Below, piece after piece: positions 1-7,844 of a DNA stretch of 64,000 bases (its first letter is position 1; every line of letters starts with the position of its first letter). Made by a program: the position numbers and the translations under genes. The stretch is from Mycolicibacterium peregrinum. Lineage in GTDB: Bacteria > Actinomycetota > Actinomycetes > Mycobacteriales > Mycobacteriaceae. The notes under the pieces are model-generated. The model made no database searches. It saw only the letters and a program-made list of their open reading frames with translations, and was not told where the DNA came from. The stretch is taken from NCBI RefSeq assembly GCF_001665625.1, contig NZ_LZSY01000019.1, forward strand, positions 1-64,000, read 5' to 3'.

Positions 1-121
1 GTGGCGCATGTGTTGATCGTTGATGTGACCGCCGATGCTGACGATGTGTGTGAGGCGATTGTCGCTGGATTGTCGCTAACAGTCGGGCACATCGGATATC
101 CCCCGGAAATCCGGGACCGGC
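1..121. other. Window left edge, no supported gene
   Basis: Plus frame 1 is open from the first base to a TGA at 148-150 (49 codons), but the product resembles no family I know and it overlaps the next ORF. It could be the tail of a gene cut by the window edge or a chance frame. A short CCCCGGAAATCCGGG-like inverted repeat near 101-115 is the only other feature seen. Confidence 0.2.
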
Positions 122-457
122 ATGAGTGTCAGACCCCCTTGGCACCGTGACTCCATGGCGGACAAACTCCTGCTGCGGGGCACGAACCTCCGTTACGTAC
201 TCACCATGCAGCTGCTGCAATGCGGCCCACAATCGGTCGCCGACCTGGTCGATGCCCTCGCGGATCAGGGCTTCACGACCTCGGGGCGCACATCGAAGGC
301 GATCTCCGACGCCCTGCGCTGGGAGATGAGCCACGGCCGCGTATACCGGGTCAGGCACGGCCGCTATCGCCCCGCCGAGATGCCGCGAGCCACCGAGTAC
401 CGCATCCGCAATCGCGTGCTGGAACTCCGTGCGGCGGCGGCGGACCGTGCGGCCTAG
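122..457 (+). CDS. Small winged-helix-like hypothetical protein
   Basis: A 111-residue soluble protein with no signal peptide or membrane segment. The centre (about residues 25-85) reads like a winged helix: QSVADLVDALADQGF as first helices, SKAISDALRWEMSHGRV as a recognition-helix region, then a basic YRVRHGRYRP wing. I therefore suggest a DNA-binding role by inference only; no family is recognised. The ATG at 122 has only weak GA-rich sequence upstream; an internal ATG at 155 (MADKLLLRG) is an equally possible start. Its stop overlaps the stop of the convergent SRPBCC gene by 4 bases. Confidence 0.6.
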   Translation: MSVRPPWHRDSMADKLLLRGTNLRYVLTMQLLQCGPQSVADLVDALADQGFTTSGRTSKAISDALRWEMSHGRVYRVRHGRYRPAEMPRATEYRIRNRVLELRAAAADRAA

Positions 458-894
458 GCGGACAGTTCCTTCACCCTGGTGACGAGTGCGTTGGCCAGGT
501 GGTCCAGGGTGTCCCCGATGAGCTTCTTGACCATCATCGCCGGGATGGGCAGCTTGACCTCGACCTCGAGATCGACCTGAAGCAGCGTGCTGTCCGGCCC
601 CAAAGGAACGACGGAGAAGCGCTGTTCCTGCTTGGTGAAGTGGTCGCCCTGCTGCAGCACGGTGAAGATCTGGTTCTCGGCCGGGTAGTAGACAGCGTTG
701 ATGAAGACGCCGGACTGACCCTGGATCTCGACGTCGAGCCGCAGCTGGCTGGGCCGTCCGTCGTCGTAGCGGGCCAAGATCCAGCAGCCCTTGATCTCGG
801 GGTTCCACTGCGGATAGGCCTCGAAATCGCCGACGATCGCCATGATCTTCTCGGCAGGGGCATCAACCTCGACGGTCTTGCTCACGAGTGGCAT
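454..894 (-). CDS. SRPBCC (START-like/polyketide cyclase) protein, TB18.5-like
   Basis: A 146-residue helix-grip fold protein of the polyketide_cyc2/SRPBCC group, expected to bind a hydrophobic ligand in the cytoplasm. Visible signs are the N-terminal VSKTVEVDAPAEKIMAIVGD strand-helix, YPQWNPEIKG, and the long amphipathic C-terminal helix (MMVKKLIGDTLDHLANALV). From memory it is close to M. tuberculosis TB18.5 (Rv0164), including the ILARYDDGRPSQLRLD stretch. Its start overlaps the end of the upstream thioesterase gene by 32 bases, so the two are probably one transcript. The ligand is unknown. Confidence 0.85.
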   Translation of the reverse strand: MPLVSKTVEVDAPAEKIMAIVGDFEAYPQWNPEIKGCWILARYDDGRPSQLRLDVEIQGQSGVFINAVYYPAENQIFTVLQQGDHFTKQEQRFSVVPLGPDSTLLQVDLEVEVKLPIPAMMVKKLIGDTLDHLANALVTRVKELSA

Positions 895-1327
895 CCGGCG
901 AGCATATCGACTGCAACAGATCGCGGATCACGTCGGGAATCGGTACCGGACGTCGCGAGGTCCGATCGACATAGACATGTACCCAATGGCCGACCGCCGC
1001 GACCGGCCCGTCCGGCTCGAAGAGCCCGAGTCGGTAGGTGACGCTGCTGTTCCCCAACCGGGCCACCGCCAGACCGACCACCAGCGGGTCCGGGAACTTC
1101 AGCTCCGCGAAGTAGCGGCACCCGGACTCGGCGACTACACCGAGCCAGGACGCGGTGACCGGATCGACGTTGCAGTTGGTGTTGATCCAGGCGTTGATCG
1201 CGGTGTCGAAGAGCTCGTAGTACACCGCGTTGTTGAGGTGGCCGAACATGTCGTTGTCGGTCCAACGGGTCAGCACCGGCCAGTGCAGCGGGAAGTCCTC
1301 GGGGGTCAATTCAGCTCCGTCGGTCAT
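863..1327 (-). CDS. Hotdog-fold acyl-CoA thioesterase (4HBT family)
   Basis: A 154-residue hotdog-fold enzyme expected to hydrolyse acyl- or aroyl-CoA thioesters in the cytoplasm. The family signature RWTDNDMFGHLNNAVYYEL is present near residues 21-39; the Asp in WTDND and the HLNN segment match the 4-hydroxybenzoyl-CoA thioesterase-type active site. Length is normal. It resembles Rv0163 and keeps the same order beside the TB18.5-like and Zn-ADH genes. It is divergent from the ADH gene, with 26 bases between the two starts, so both promoters must share or overlap neighbouring coding sequence. Confidence 0.85.
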   Translation of the reverse strand: MTDGAELTPEDFPLHWPVLTRWTDNDMFGHLNNAVYYELFDTAINAWINTNCNVDPVTASWLGVVAESGCRYFAELKFPDPLVVGLAVARLGNSSVTYRLGLFEPDGPVAAVGHWVHVYVDRTSRRPVPIPDVIRDLLQSICSPDATREQDRRG

Positions 1328-1353
1328 TCCGGCAGTCTGACAGGCTGGAGGTC

Positions 1354-2445
1354 ATGAAGATCCGCGGCGCCGTCCTCGAGCACATCGGCCTCAACCGCCC
1401 GTACGCCGAGTCCCGACCGATCCGGGTGAGCGACCTCGAACTCGCCGAGCCCGGCCCGGGTGAACTTCTGGTCCGTATCGAGGCCGCGGGTTTGTGTCAC
1501 TCCGATCTGTCGGTCGTGGACGGCAACCGGGTACGACCGGTCCCGATGCTGCTGGGCCACGAAGCAGCCGGGATAGTCGAGGCCGGTGACACCGATCTGC
1601 CGGTGGGCCAGCGGGTGGTGATGACCTTTCTGCCGCGCTGCGGAGATTGCCCCGCGTGCGCCACCGACGGCCTGACCCCCTGCGGACCGGGATCGGCCGC
1701 CAACGGTGCCGGCACGTTGATGAACGGCGACATCCGGCTGACCCGCGACGGCCGACCGGTGTTCCATCACCTCGGGGTGTCCGGCTTCGCCACCTACGCC
1801 GTCGTGGACCGTCGCTCGGTGGTGCCGGTGCCCTCGGATGTCCCGGCTGTGGTCGCGTCGTTGTTGGGCTGCGCGGTCCTGACCGGGGGTGGCGCGGTAC
1901 TCAACGTGGGCACGCCGCGTCCGGGCCAGACCGTGGCGGTCGTCGGACTGGGCGGTGTCGGCATGGCTGCGGCCCTGACCGCGCTGGCCCACGACGACGT
2001 CCGCGTCATCGGTGTGGATCAGCTGCCCGACAAACTGGCCCGGGCCCGTGAACTCGGCGTGCACGAGACCTATACCCCCGAGCAGGCCGCCGACCTCAAG
2101 GCCGACATCGTGATCGAAGCTGCCGGTCATCCCGCGGCGTTGGAAACCTCGATCGCGCTGACCGGCCCGGGCGGGCGCACGATCACTGTCGGCCTACCCC
2201 GCCCGGACGCCCGGATCTCGGTGTCGCCGTTGGGTTTCGTCGCCGAAGGCCGGTCGCTGATCGGCAGCTACCTGGGCTCGGCGGTGCCGGCACGCGACAT
2301 CCCGCGCTTCGTCGAACTCTGGCGGGCCGGTCGGCTACCGGTCGAATCCCTCGTGTCCGACACCATCACCCTCGATGAGATCAACACCGGGATGGACGCC
2401 CTCGCCGACGGGCGAGCTGTGCGGCAGATCATCGAGTTCGACTAG
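1354..2445 (+). CDS. Zinc-dependent alcohol dehydrogenase (MDR), AdhE1-like
   Basis: A 363-residue medium-chain dehydrogenase that should oxidise an alcohol to an aldehyde with NAD(P). Catalytic zinc ligands are visible as Cys48 (GLCHSD), His69-Glu70 (LGHE) and Cys173; structural zinc ligands are Cys96, Cys99, Cys102 and Cys110. The cofactor loop GLGGVG lies at residues 198-203. A GGAGG ribosome site sits five bases before the ATG. Context next to the thioesterase and SRPBCC genes matches the Rv0162c (adhE1) neighbourhood, so I infer orthology; substrate cannot be told. The last 4 bases overlap the convergent acyl-CoA dehydrogenase stop. Confidence 0.9.
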   Translation: MKIRGAVLEHIGLNRPYAESRPIRVSDLELAEPGPGELLVRIEAAGLCHSDLSVVDGNRVRPVPMLLGHEAAGIVEAGDTDLPVGQRVVMTFLPRCGDCPACATDGLTPCGPGSAANGAGTLMNGDIRLTRDGRPVFHHLGVSGFATYAVVDRRSVVPVPSDVPAVVASLLGCAVLTGGGAVLNVGTPRPGQTVAVVGLGGVGMAAALTALAHDDVRVIGVDQLPDKLARARELGVHETYTPEQAADLKADIVIEAAGHPAALETSIALTGPGGRTITVGLPRPDARISVSPLGFVAEGRSLIGSYLGSAVPARDIPRFVELWRAGRLPVESLVSDTITLDEINTGMDALADGRAVRQIIEFD

Positions 2446-4160
2446 AACCAGTTGTCACGCATCTCGAGCGTGGTGCGGTCCAGGCTCTCCAGCAGATCCA
2501 ATTGCGGTGCGGTCCTGGGCAGTTCGTAACGGAAGAAGTACCGGGCGGCCTGACGCTTACCGTCATAGAAATCCCCGGTCCGGCCTTCGGCGGCCAGGAA
2601 CTGCTCCAGCCAGATCCAGGCGACGACGATGTGCCCGAAGGCTTCCAGGTATACCGCGCTGTTGCCCATCGCGGCTTCGATATCACCCGAGGCGAACATG
2701 GCAGCGGTGACGGCGACCAACCGCTGCCAGGCCGCGTCGAGCTGTGCGGCCAGTTCGGGCGCCGCATCCGAAGCGGCCGCGACCGTCGCTGCGATCCGCT
2801 CTCCCAATGCCGCGAGGCCCGTCCCGCCGTTCTGGGTCACCTTGCGCCCCAAAAGATCCAGGCTCTGGATGCCGTGGGTGCCCTCGTGGATCGGGTTCAG
2901 CCGATTGTCGCGGTAGTGCTGCTCGACGTCGTATTCGCGGGTGTAGCCGTAGCCGCCGTGCACCTGGATCGCCAGATTGTTGGCCTCCACGCACCACTGC
3001 GACGGCCAACTCTTGGCGATCGGGGTGAGGATGTCGAGGACAGAACTGTCCCCGGCGGCATCCCTGTCTACGAGTTTGGCGCAATAGAGCGCCAGAGCCA
3101 GGCCACCCTCGACATAAGCCTTCTGCGCCAACAGCATTCGCTTGACGTCAGCATGCTCGATGATGGGCACCTGCGGGGTCGACGGATCCTTGATCCCCAG
3201 GGGCCTGCCCTGGGGACGCTCGCGCGCGTACTCCAGCGACTTCAGGTAGCCGGTGTACCCGAGTGCGACGGCGCCCATCCCGACGCCGAGGCGGGCCTCG
3301 TTCATCATGTGGAACATGTAGACGATCCCGCGGTGCGGTTCGCCGACGAGATAGCCGACCGCACCGTCGAAGTTGAGCACCGTGTTGGTGATACCGCGCT
3401 GCCCCATCTTGTGGTTCAGCCCGGAGATGGCGACCCCGTTGCGGCTTCCGTCGTCCAGGTACTTGGGCACGATGAGCAGTGAGATGCCCTTGGTTCCGGC
3501 CGGCCCGCCGGGAATCTTGGCCAGCACCAGGTTGACGATGTTCTCGGTCATCTCATGCTCGGCGCCCGAGATCCACATCTTCGACCCGAACACCCGATAG
3601 CTGCCGTCGGGCTGAGGTTCGGCGCGCGTGGTGATGTCGGCCAGCGACGATCCGGCCTGGGTCTCCGACAGCGCCATCGTGCCCGAGAACCGGCCGGCCA
3701 GCATGGGTTTGACGAACCGCTCGATCTGCTCGGCCGAGCCGAAACGGGCCAGCAGGTTCGCGTTGGCGATGGTGAGCATCAGATAGCCCGATGTCGACAC
3801 GTTGGCCGCGGCGATCCAGGCGAATGCGGCCTGCGCGACGGTGACCGGCAGTTGCGCACCGCCGAGCTCATCGTCGAAACCCATGGCGATCAGGTCGGCC
3901 GCCGCGAACGCGTCCCAGGCCTCTTTCACCTCGGGGATCAGCGTGACCGTCTGCCCGTCGAACGTCGGCTCGTTCGCATCGCTGAGCTTGTTGTGCGGCG
4001 CGAAGTAGCGGGTCGCGAGTTGCTCGCACAGATCCAATACGCCGTCGAACGTTTCGCGTGAGTGCTCGGAGAACCGGTCCAACTTGGTGAGCTTTTCGAC
4101 GTCCAACCACTCGTAGAGCAGGAAGTCCAGGTCGCGCCGCGAGAGGATGGTCGACTTCAT
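2442..4160 (-). CDS. Large acyl-CoA dehydrogenase (DmdC/FadE5-type architecture)
   Basis: A 572-residue flavoprotein, about 180 residues longer than classical acyl-CoA dehydrogenases because of an added C-terminal domain, as in the 3-methylmercaptopropionyl-CoA dehydrogenase/FadE5 group. It should introduce a 2,3 double bond into an acyl-CoA using FAD. The FAD-binding region ALSETQAGSSLADITTRA and the active-site loop NRLNPIHEGTHGIQSLDLLGRK, carrying the likely catalytic Glu, are visible. TAACCT lies six bases before the ATG (4167-4172, minus strand), a leaderless-type promoter inside the end of the upstream sigma gene. Chain length preference is unknown. Confidence 0.88.
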   Translation of the reverse strand: MKSTILSRRDLDFLLYEWLDVEKLTKLDRFSEHSRETFDGVLDLCEQLATRYFAPHNKLSDANEPTFDGQTVTLIPEVKEAWDAFAAADLIAMGFDDELGGAQLPVTVAQAAFAWIAAANVSTSGYLMLTIANANLLARFGSAEQIERFVKPMLAGRFSGTMALSETQAGSSLADITTRAEPQPDGSYRVFGSKMWISGAEHEMTENIVNLVLAKIPGGPAGTKGISLLIVPKYLDDGSRNGVAISGLNHKMGQRGITNTVLNFDGAVGYLVGEPHRGIVYMFHMMNEARLGVGMGAVALGYTGYLKSLEYARERPQGRPLGIKDPSTPQVPIIEHADVKRMLLAQKAYVEGGLALALYCAKLVDRDAAGDSSVLDILTPIAKSWPSQWCVEANNLAIQVHGGYGYTREYDVEQHYRDNRLNPIHEGTHGIQSLDLLGRKVTQNGGTGLAALGERIAATVAAASDAAPELAAQLDAAWQRLVAVTAAMFASGDIEAAMGNSAVYLEAFGHIVVAWIWLEQFLAAEGRTGDFYDGKRQAARYFFRYELPRTAPQLDLLESLDRTTLEMRDNWF

Positions 4161-4169
4161 GCGGCCAGG

Positions 4170-5066
4170 TTAATCGCCGGACGGCGGCTCGGGCAGTGAC
4201 ATCCGAGCCAGCCGTCCCGGGTCGATGATCGACACGATCCCCACCAGTCGACCCCCGTCGACGACGCAGGCCATCACGCTGAGCGGACGACCGGTCGGCC
4301 CCCACGCCAGGATCCCCGGCTCGCCGTTGACCGATACGCGCCGGGCCAGGACGCGGGTGCCCTGGCCGCGCCGCACCGCGGCGACGATCGCGTCCGATCC
4401 GGTCCCGACGGTCACGCCGGTGGCCGTGTACCGCTGCCAACTGACGTCGGGATCCAGCACGCGAAGCAGGGCATCGAAGTCTCCGTCACGCGCGGCGGCC
4501 AGGAAGGCGTCGACGACCGCGCGCTGCTCCTGCTTCCGTCGGCGGCCGCCGGTGGGCGCCGGCACGTCCTGCACCTTCCGGCGCGCACGGCTGGCCAGCA
4601 TCTTGACGGCGTCGCTCGACTTCTCCAGGATCTGCGCGATCTCCGCGAAGGGCACGGCGAACATGTCATGCAGGACGAACGCGAGGCGCTCGTCCGGACG
4701 CAGCGACCCCAGCACGACGAGCATCGCCAGCCCCACCGAGTCGGCTAGCACCGCGGCGTCCTCCGGGGAGTCCTCCCGGGTGTCCAAGTCCTCGGTGACG
4801 GCGAATTCGGGAATGTCGGCGGTGGGCGTCACCTCGCCGCGGCTGGTGCGCGACCGCAACATGTCGATGCAGATGCGGCCCACCACCGTTGTCAGCCAAC
4901 CCGCGACGTTCTCGATCGAGGCCGCGTCCTGACGAGACAGCCGCAGCCATGCTTCCTGCACGGCGTCCTCGGCGTCTGCCCGGGAGCCCAGGACGCGCTG
5001 GGCCACCGCGAGCAGTCGGGGCCGCTGCCCTTCGAATGCCTCCGCCAAAGATGCCTCAGGCGTCAT
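4170..5066 (-). CDS. ECF sigma factor with C-terminal SnoaL-like domain
   Basis: A 298-residue ECF-type sigma factor. Region 2 (GSRADAEDAVQEAWLRL, about residues 27-43; VAGWLTTVVGRICIDMLRSR) and region 4 (LRPDERLAFVLHDMFAVPFAEIAQIL) are clear. They are followed by a SnoaL/NTF2-like tail (about 180-290) that ends with DGGRLVGIVSI. Such tails occur in ECF41/SigJ/ECF56-type factors and are thought to modulate activity instead of an anti-sigma protein. The WLPEPL linker typical of ECF41 is not visible between regions 2 and 4, so ECF41 is not certain. AGGAGAGG precedes the start. It is divergent from a DoxX gene across 99 bases. Confidence 0.88.
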   Translation of the reverse strand: MTPEASLAEAFEGQRPRLLAVAQRVLGSRADAEDAVQEAWLRLSRQDAASIENVAGWLTTVVGRICIDMLRSRTSRGEVTPTADIPEFAVTEDLDTREDSPEDAAVLADSVGLAMLVVLGSLRPDERLAFVLHDMFAVPFAEIAQILEKSSDAVKMLASRARRKVQDVPAPTGGRRRKQEQRAVVDAFLAAARDGDFDALLRVLDPDVSWQRYTATGVTVGTGSDAIVAAVRRGQGTRVLARRVSVNGEPGILAWGPTGRPLSVMACVVDGGRLVGIVSIIDPGRLARMSLPEPPSGD

Positions 5067-5120
5067 CAGTTACCTCTCCTCGCGCCGACCCGTCATAAGA
5101 GTGACGAGTCAGCAGTGCCC

Positions 5121-5153
5121 GACGTAACTACGAAGCCCAGACGTAACCACGAA
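5121..5153. promoter_or_regulatory. Direct repeat in sigma/doxX intergenic region
   Basis: Two copies of GACGTAACNACGAA, at 5121-5134 and 5140-5153, differ only at the N position (T or C). Their starts are 19 bases apart, nearly two helical turns. They lie just before the doxX ribosome site and about 55 bases upstream of the sigma gene start. This looks like an activator or sigma-recognition element, but the binding protein is not known. Confidence 0.4.
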
Positions 5154-5165
5154 ACGGAGCGAGGA

Positions 5166-5546
5166 ATGCACACCACCCTTTGGATCATCACCATCATCGC
5201 CGCGGCGGCCTACGCCGCAGGCGGGACCACCATGCTGCTGATGTCGCGGGAGAGGTACCGGTCGATGGGCAGCACCCAGCACTGGGTCGACGAGTTCGGT
5301 GACGGTCACCTGAAGGTGATCGGGACCATCAAGCTGGTCGGCGCGATCGGCCTGGTGCTGCCCGCGGCGTTGAACATCGCACCGGTGATGACCCCGGTGG
5401 CCGCTTGCGGCCTGGCGCTGTTCATGGCCGGGGCAGCCACGACCAGGTTCCGTCGTAGCGAGTGGCTGTACATGGCCGGCGACATCGTCTATCTCGGCGT
5501 GTTCGCCTTCTTGGCCTGGGGCTGGTTCACCCTGCCCATCACCTGA
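5166..5546 (+). CDS. DoxX-family small membrane protein
   Basis: A 126-residue integral membrane protein with four predicted hydrophobic segments (about residues 4-22, 49-70, 74-92 and 103-123), as in the DoxX/DoxX_2 family. The family has been linked to redox balance and thiol stress in mycobacteria; its exact reaction is not established. I chose the ATG at 5166, with GGAGCGAGGA directly upstream, over the longer frame from 5115 whose extra residues are not hydrophobic. The divergent ECF sigma gene suggests co-regulation. The stop overlaps the convergent SDR gene by 8 bases. Confidence 0.75.
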   Translation: MHTTLWIITIIAAAAYAAGGTTMLLMSRERYRSMGSTQHWVDEFGDGHLKVIGTIKLVGAIGLVLPAALNIAPVMTPVAACGLALFMAGAATTRFRRSEWLYMAGDIVYLGVFAFLAWGWFTLPIT

Positions 5547-6312
5547 TGGTGCTCACGCCGCCGTCGACCGGGATGACCGCGCCGGTGATGTAGGCGCTGG
5601 CCCGGCTGGCCAAGAACACCGAGATGCCGGCGATGTCGTCGGGCTGTCCGATCCGGCCCAAGGGAAGGACGGCGCCTACCTCTTCCGAGCCGGCCCGCAG
5701 CATCTCCTTGGTCATCCGGGATTCGAACAGACCCGGGGCGATCGCGTTGACAAGAATCTTCGGGGCCAGTTCACCGGCGAGGTGCCGGGTCAGCATGTGC
5801 ACGGCGGCCTTGCTGGCGCTGTAGGAGAAGTTGTCGCGGCCCTTGCCCGGGGCGACGATGCCGTCGATGCTGCCGGTGTTGATCACGCGGGCCGGATCAT
5901 CTTCGGTGGCAGCGGCATTCAGCAACGGGGTGAGCGCGCGGGTCAGCAGGAAGACGCCTTTGACGTTGACGTCGTAGACCTTGTCGAATCCGGACTCCGG
6001 GAACTCCTCGTAGGGCGCACCCCAGGCCGCGCCCGCGTTGTTGAACAGTGCGTGGATGGCGTCCTCGCGTCCGGTGACGGCCGCGGTGAGTGCGGCGACC
6101 CCTTCGGCAGTGCCGAGATCAGCGGGCACCGCCGAGATCCGGCCGAGCGGGGACAGCGCGTCTACGGCCGCATTGAGCTCGGCTTCCTTGCGGCTTGAGA
6201 TGTACACCGAAGCGCCTGCCTGCAGCAGGCCACGGGCCATCATCAGGCCGATGCCCCGGCCGCCTCCGGTGACGACGGCGACCTTGCCGTCCAGTCGGAA
6301 CAGATCGGTCAT
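5539..6312 (-). CDS. SDR-family oxidoreductase
   Basis: A 257-residue classical short-chain dehydrogenase/reductase. The cofactor motif TGGGRGIG is at residues 16-23, NNAG near residue 92, and the catalytic YSASK motif near 160, followed by the usual PG...(S/T) segment and a C-terminal GAVIPVDGG. The reaction is NAD(P)-dependent reduction or oxidation of a carbonyl or alcohol; the substrate is unknown. It begins 3 bases after the TetR gene, with its ribosome site inside that gene, so the two form an operon and the TetR protein probably controls it. Confidence 0.88.
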   Translation of the reverse strand: MTDLFRLDGKVAVVTGGGRGIGLMMARGLLQAGASVYISSRKEAELNAAVDALSPLGRISAVPADLGTAEGVAALTAAVTGREDAIHALFNNAGAAWGAPYEEFPESGFDKVYDVNVKGVFLLTRALTPLLNAAATEDDPARVINTGSIDGIVAPGKGRDNFSYSASKAAVHMLTRHLAGELAPKILVNAIAPGLFESRMTKEMLRAGSEEVGAVLPLGRIGQPDDIAGISVFLASRASAYITGAVIPVDGGVSTIR

Positions 6313-6315
6313 GTT

Positions 6316-6993
6316 CTAGGCCTTTTCCTCGATCTCGACGCCCAATGGCGATTCGTTGCGGATTCCCTCGTCGCGGATCAGCCCGCGCAGCAGCGCCGTG
6401 CTGAACTCGACGGCGATCTCCTGGGCACTCCGTCGGCCGTGGGGTCGCAGCCATCGGTAGGAACCGAGCGTCATGCCGATGTAGCCCAGTGCCAACACGT
6501 GCGAGTCACAGTCGTAGAACTCGCCGCTGGCGATACCGCGGTCGATCACGTCGCGGACATGCTCGTACACCTGGGTCTCGGCGCGCCGGATGTAGGCCAC
6601 CTGCTCCTCGGTGAACCACTCCGCGATATACGGGCCCTCCTGGAAGTACACCGCAGCGCGCTCCAGGTCGTTGGCGATGCCGACCATCAGCCGCCGGGTG
6701 AAGTTGTAGATGGTCTCCCGCGCCGAGGCGGTCGGGTCATCGTGGAGCGCCTCGACGGTGAAGTCCGCAGTGCCCTTGTAGATGTCGTAGAGGATGAGCG
6801 ACTTACTCGAGTAGTAGTGATAGACCGTGGCCTTGTTCAGCCCGACGGCCTCGGCGACATCGTCCATCCGGGTGCCGTGATACCCGCGAGCGGCGAACAG
6901 TTTCGCCGCAACGGTCAGCAGTTCATCGCGGCGGGATGTCCCGTTGGCAGTCGCGCCCCCGCGGCCCCGGCCGCCCTCTGCGTCGGATGACAT
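6316..6993 (-). CDS. TetR-family regulator, Rv0158-like
   Basis: A 225-residue TetR repressor. The N-terminal helix-turn-helix is clear at about residues 24-70 (LLTVAAKLFAARGYHGT, then VGLNKATVYHYYSSKSLIL). The ligand domain contains YFQEGPYIAEWFTEE and a C-terminal LGYIGMTLGSYRWLRP. It resembles my memory of M. tuberculosis Rv0158, which also lies near pntB. It is the first gene of an operon with the SDR. A likely operator sits 46-62 bases upstream (7040-7055), beside a TACACT -10-like element on the minus strand, which suggests autoregulation. Confidence 0.88.
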   Translation of the reverse strand: MSSDAEGGRGRGGATANGTSRRDELLTVAAKLFAARGYHGTRMDDVAEAVGLNKATVYHYYSSKSLILYDIYKGTADFTVEALHDDPTASARETIYNFTRRLMVGIANDLERAAVYFQEGPYIAEWFTEEQVAYIRRAETQVYEHVRDVIDRGIASGEFYDCDSHVLALGYIGMTLGSYRWLRPHGRRSAQEIAVEFSTALLRGLIRDEGIRNESPLGVEIEEKA

Positions 6994-7039
6994 AGCACAC
7001 TCACTATCAGCATCGCCGGGACCTTGCCCGGGAAATCAA

Positions 7040-7055
7040 TCAACTAGATGGTTGA
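7040..7055. promoter_or_regulatory. Inverted repeat, putative TetR operator
   Basis: TCAAC-N6-GTTGA, a 16-base dyad upstream of the tetR-SDR operon. On the minus strand it falls just downstream of TACACT (7058-7063), a plausible -10, so a bound repressor would cover the transcription start. Assignment to the adjacent TetR protein is inferred from position. Confidence 0.45.
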
Positions 7056-7108
7056 AGAGTGTAGGCAATTTCCGTTCCCGGCCCTGTTCCGACCTCGCGT
7101 ACTGCGTC

Positions 7109-7114
7109 TAGACT
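7109..7114 (+). promoter_or_regulatory. TANNNT -10, leaderless promoter for 36-aa ORF
   Basis: TAGACT is followed by exactly six bases and then ATG at 7121. This is the spacing of mycobacterial leaderless transcripts, where transcription begins at the first base of the start codon. No ribosome site is visible. The -35 region (TTCCGA near 7087) is weak. Confidence 0.45.
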
Positions 7115-7120
7115 GCGGGA

Positions 7121-7231
7121 ATGGATCCGAATCCTGACTACGACGTCAGCGACGAGAGCGACTTCTTCTTCCCGTGGCTGGCCTGGGGCTTGCGTGGCGT
7201 TTACCCGCCGCCGGCCTATCCCCCGGTGTAA
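7121..7231 (+). CDS. Leaderless 36-aa acidic/aromatic small protein
   Basis: A 36-residue ORF. The N-terminal half is acidic (MDPNPDYDVSDESD), the middle aromatic (FFFPWLAWGLRG), and the end proline-rich (VYPPPAYPPV). No known family is recognised. Support comes from the well-placed TAGACT element, coding-like third-position GC, and a stop codon that abuts the stop of the convergent CGNR gene with no gap. The aromatic core could insert into or lie on a membrane, but this is speculation. Confidence 0.45.
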   Translation: MDPNPDYDVSDESDFFFPWLAWGLRGVYPPPAYPPV

Positions 7232-7759
7232 TCAGGGCTGTTCGTCAGTCTTCGCAATCCTTGCGCGCCGGTGGTATCGGCGCGCCTTCATGCGGTTTCC
7301 GCAGGTAGTCATCGAGCACCAGCGTTTTGCGTTGGGCTTGCTCCGATCCATCAGGAAGAGCCGACAGTCCGGGTTCGCGCACGCGCGCAGCCGCCCCGGA
7401 CGCGCGGTCCGCAGCGCATCCCAGGCCAGGACCGCCCGCACGGCGCCCCGCATTTCCTCGTCGACATCCAGTTCCCAGGTCACGCCGTTCTCCGTCGCGT
7501 GCGCTCGTAGAACCGCGGCATTGAGGTACGGCGTCAGCGCATCCGGCGACTCGGTTCCGCGCACCACGTCCTGAAGCAGATTCCGCGCTACGGCCAGTTC
7601 TGCCAGTTCGGCTTCGGCCGCCTGATGCTCACGCAGCCAGACCGTCACGGCGGCATTTCTCTTCAGCACGTCGTATTGCATTCCCTCCACCACCGGCGTG
7701 GTGTTGAGGAGATCGAGCAGCAGCGACTCGTCCGTCAGGCCTACCTCAATGAACTTCAT
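7232..7759 (-). CDS. CGNR zinc-finger (ABATE-domain) protein
   Basis: A 175-residue protein of the CGNR zinc-finger family. The C-terminal finger reads CANPDCRLFLMD, then WCSMTTCGNRMKARRYHRR, giving four Cys zinc ligands and the name-giving CGNR. The N-terminal part (about 1-115) is the ABATE domain seen in putative stress-linked regulators. The ATG at 7759 is preceded by GGAGG at 7766-7770; a longer frame to 7813 lacks one. It is divergent from the hydrolase operon, so I infer that it may regulate it. The 10-base palindrome AATAGCTATT (7772-7781) lies immediately upstream. Confidence 0.8.
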   Translation of the reverse strand: MKFIEVGLTDESLLLDLLNTTPVVEGMQYDVLKRNAAVTVWLREHQAAEAELAELAVARNLLQDVVRGTESPDALTPYLNAAVLRAHATENGVTWELDVDEEMRGAVRAVLAWDALRTARPGRLRACANPDCRLFLMDRSKPNAKRWCSMTTCGNRMKARRYHRRARIAKTDEQP

Positions 7760-7779
7760 ATCTAACCTCCAAATAGCTA

Positions 7780-7808
7780 TTGACAGGTTATGCCGTCGGG
7801 CGTTAGAT
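7780..7808 (+). promoter_or_regulatory. SigA-type promoter of hydrolase-dehalogenase operon
   Basis: TTGACA (7780-7785) and TTAGAT (7803-7808) are separated by 17 bases, a near-consensus housekeeping promoter. The palindromes AATAGCTATT (7772-7781, overlapping the -35) and AACTAGTT (7824-7831, in the short leader) are candidate operator sites. An AAAGGAG ribosome site (7832-7838) precedes the ATG at 7845. Confidence 0.65.
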
Positions 7809-7844
7809 GTCACTAACCACTAAAACTAGTTAAAGGAGTTAGAC

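Noticed and set aside
4170..5066. ECF41 assignment of the sigma factor
   Set aside because: The SnoaL tail fits, but the characteristic WLPEPL linker is not visible; the group is left open.
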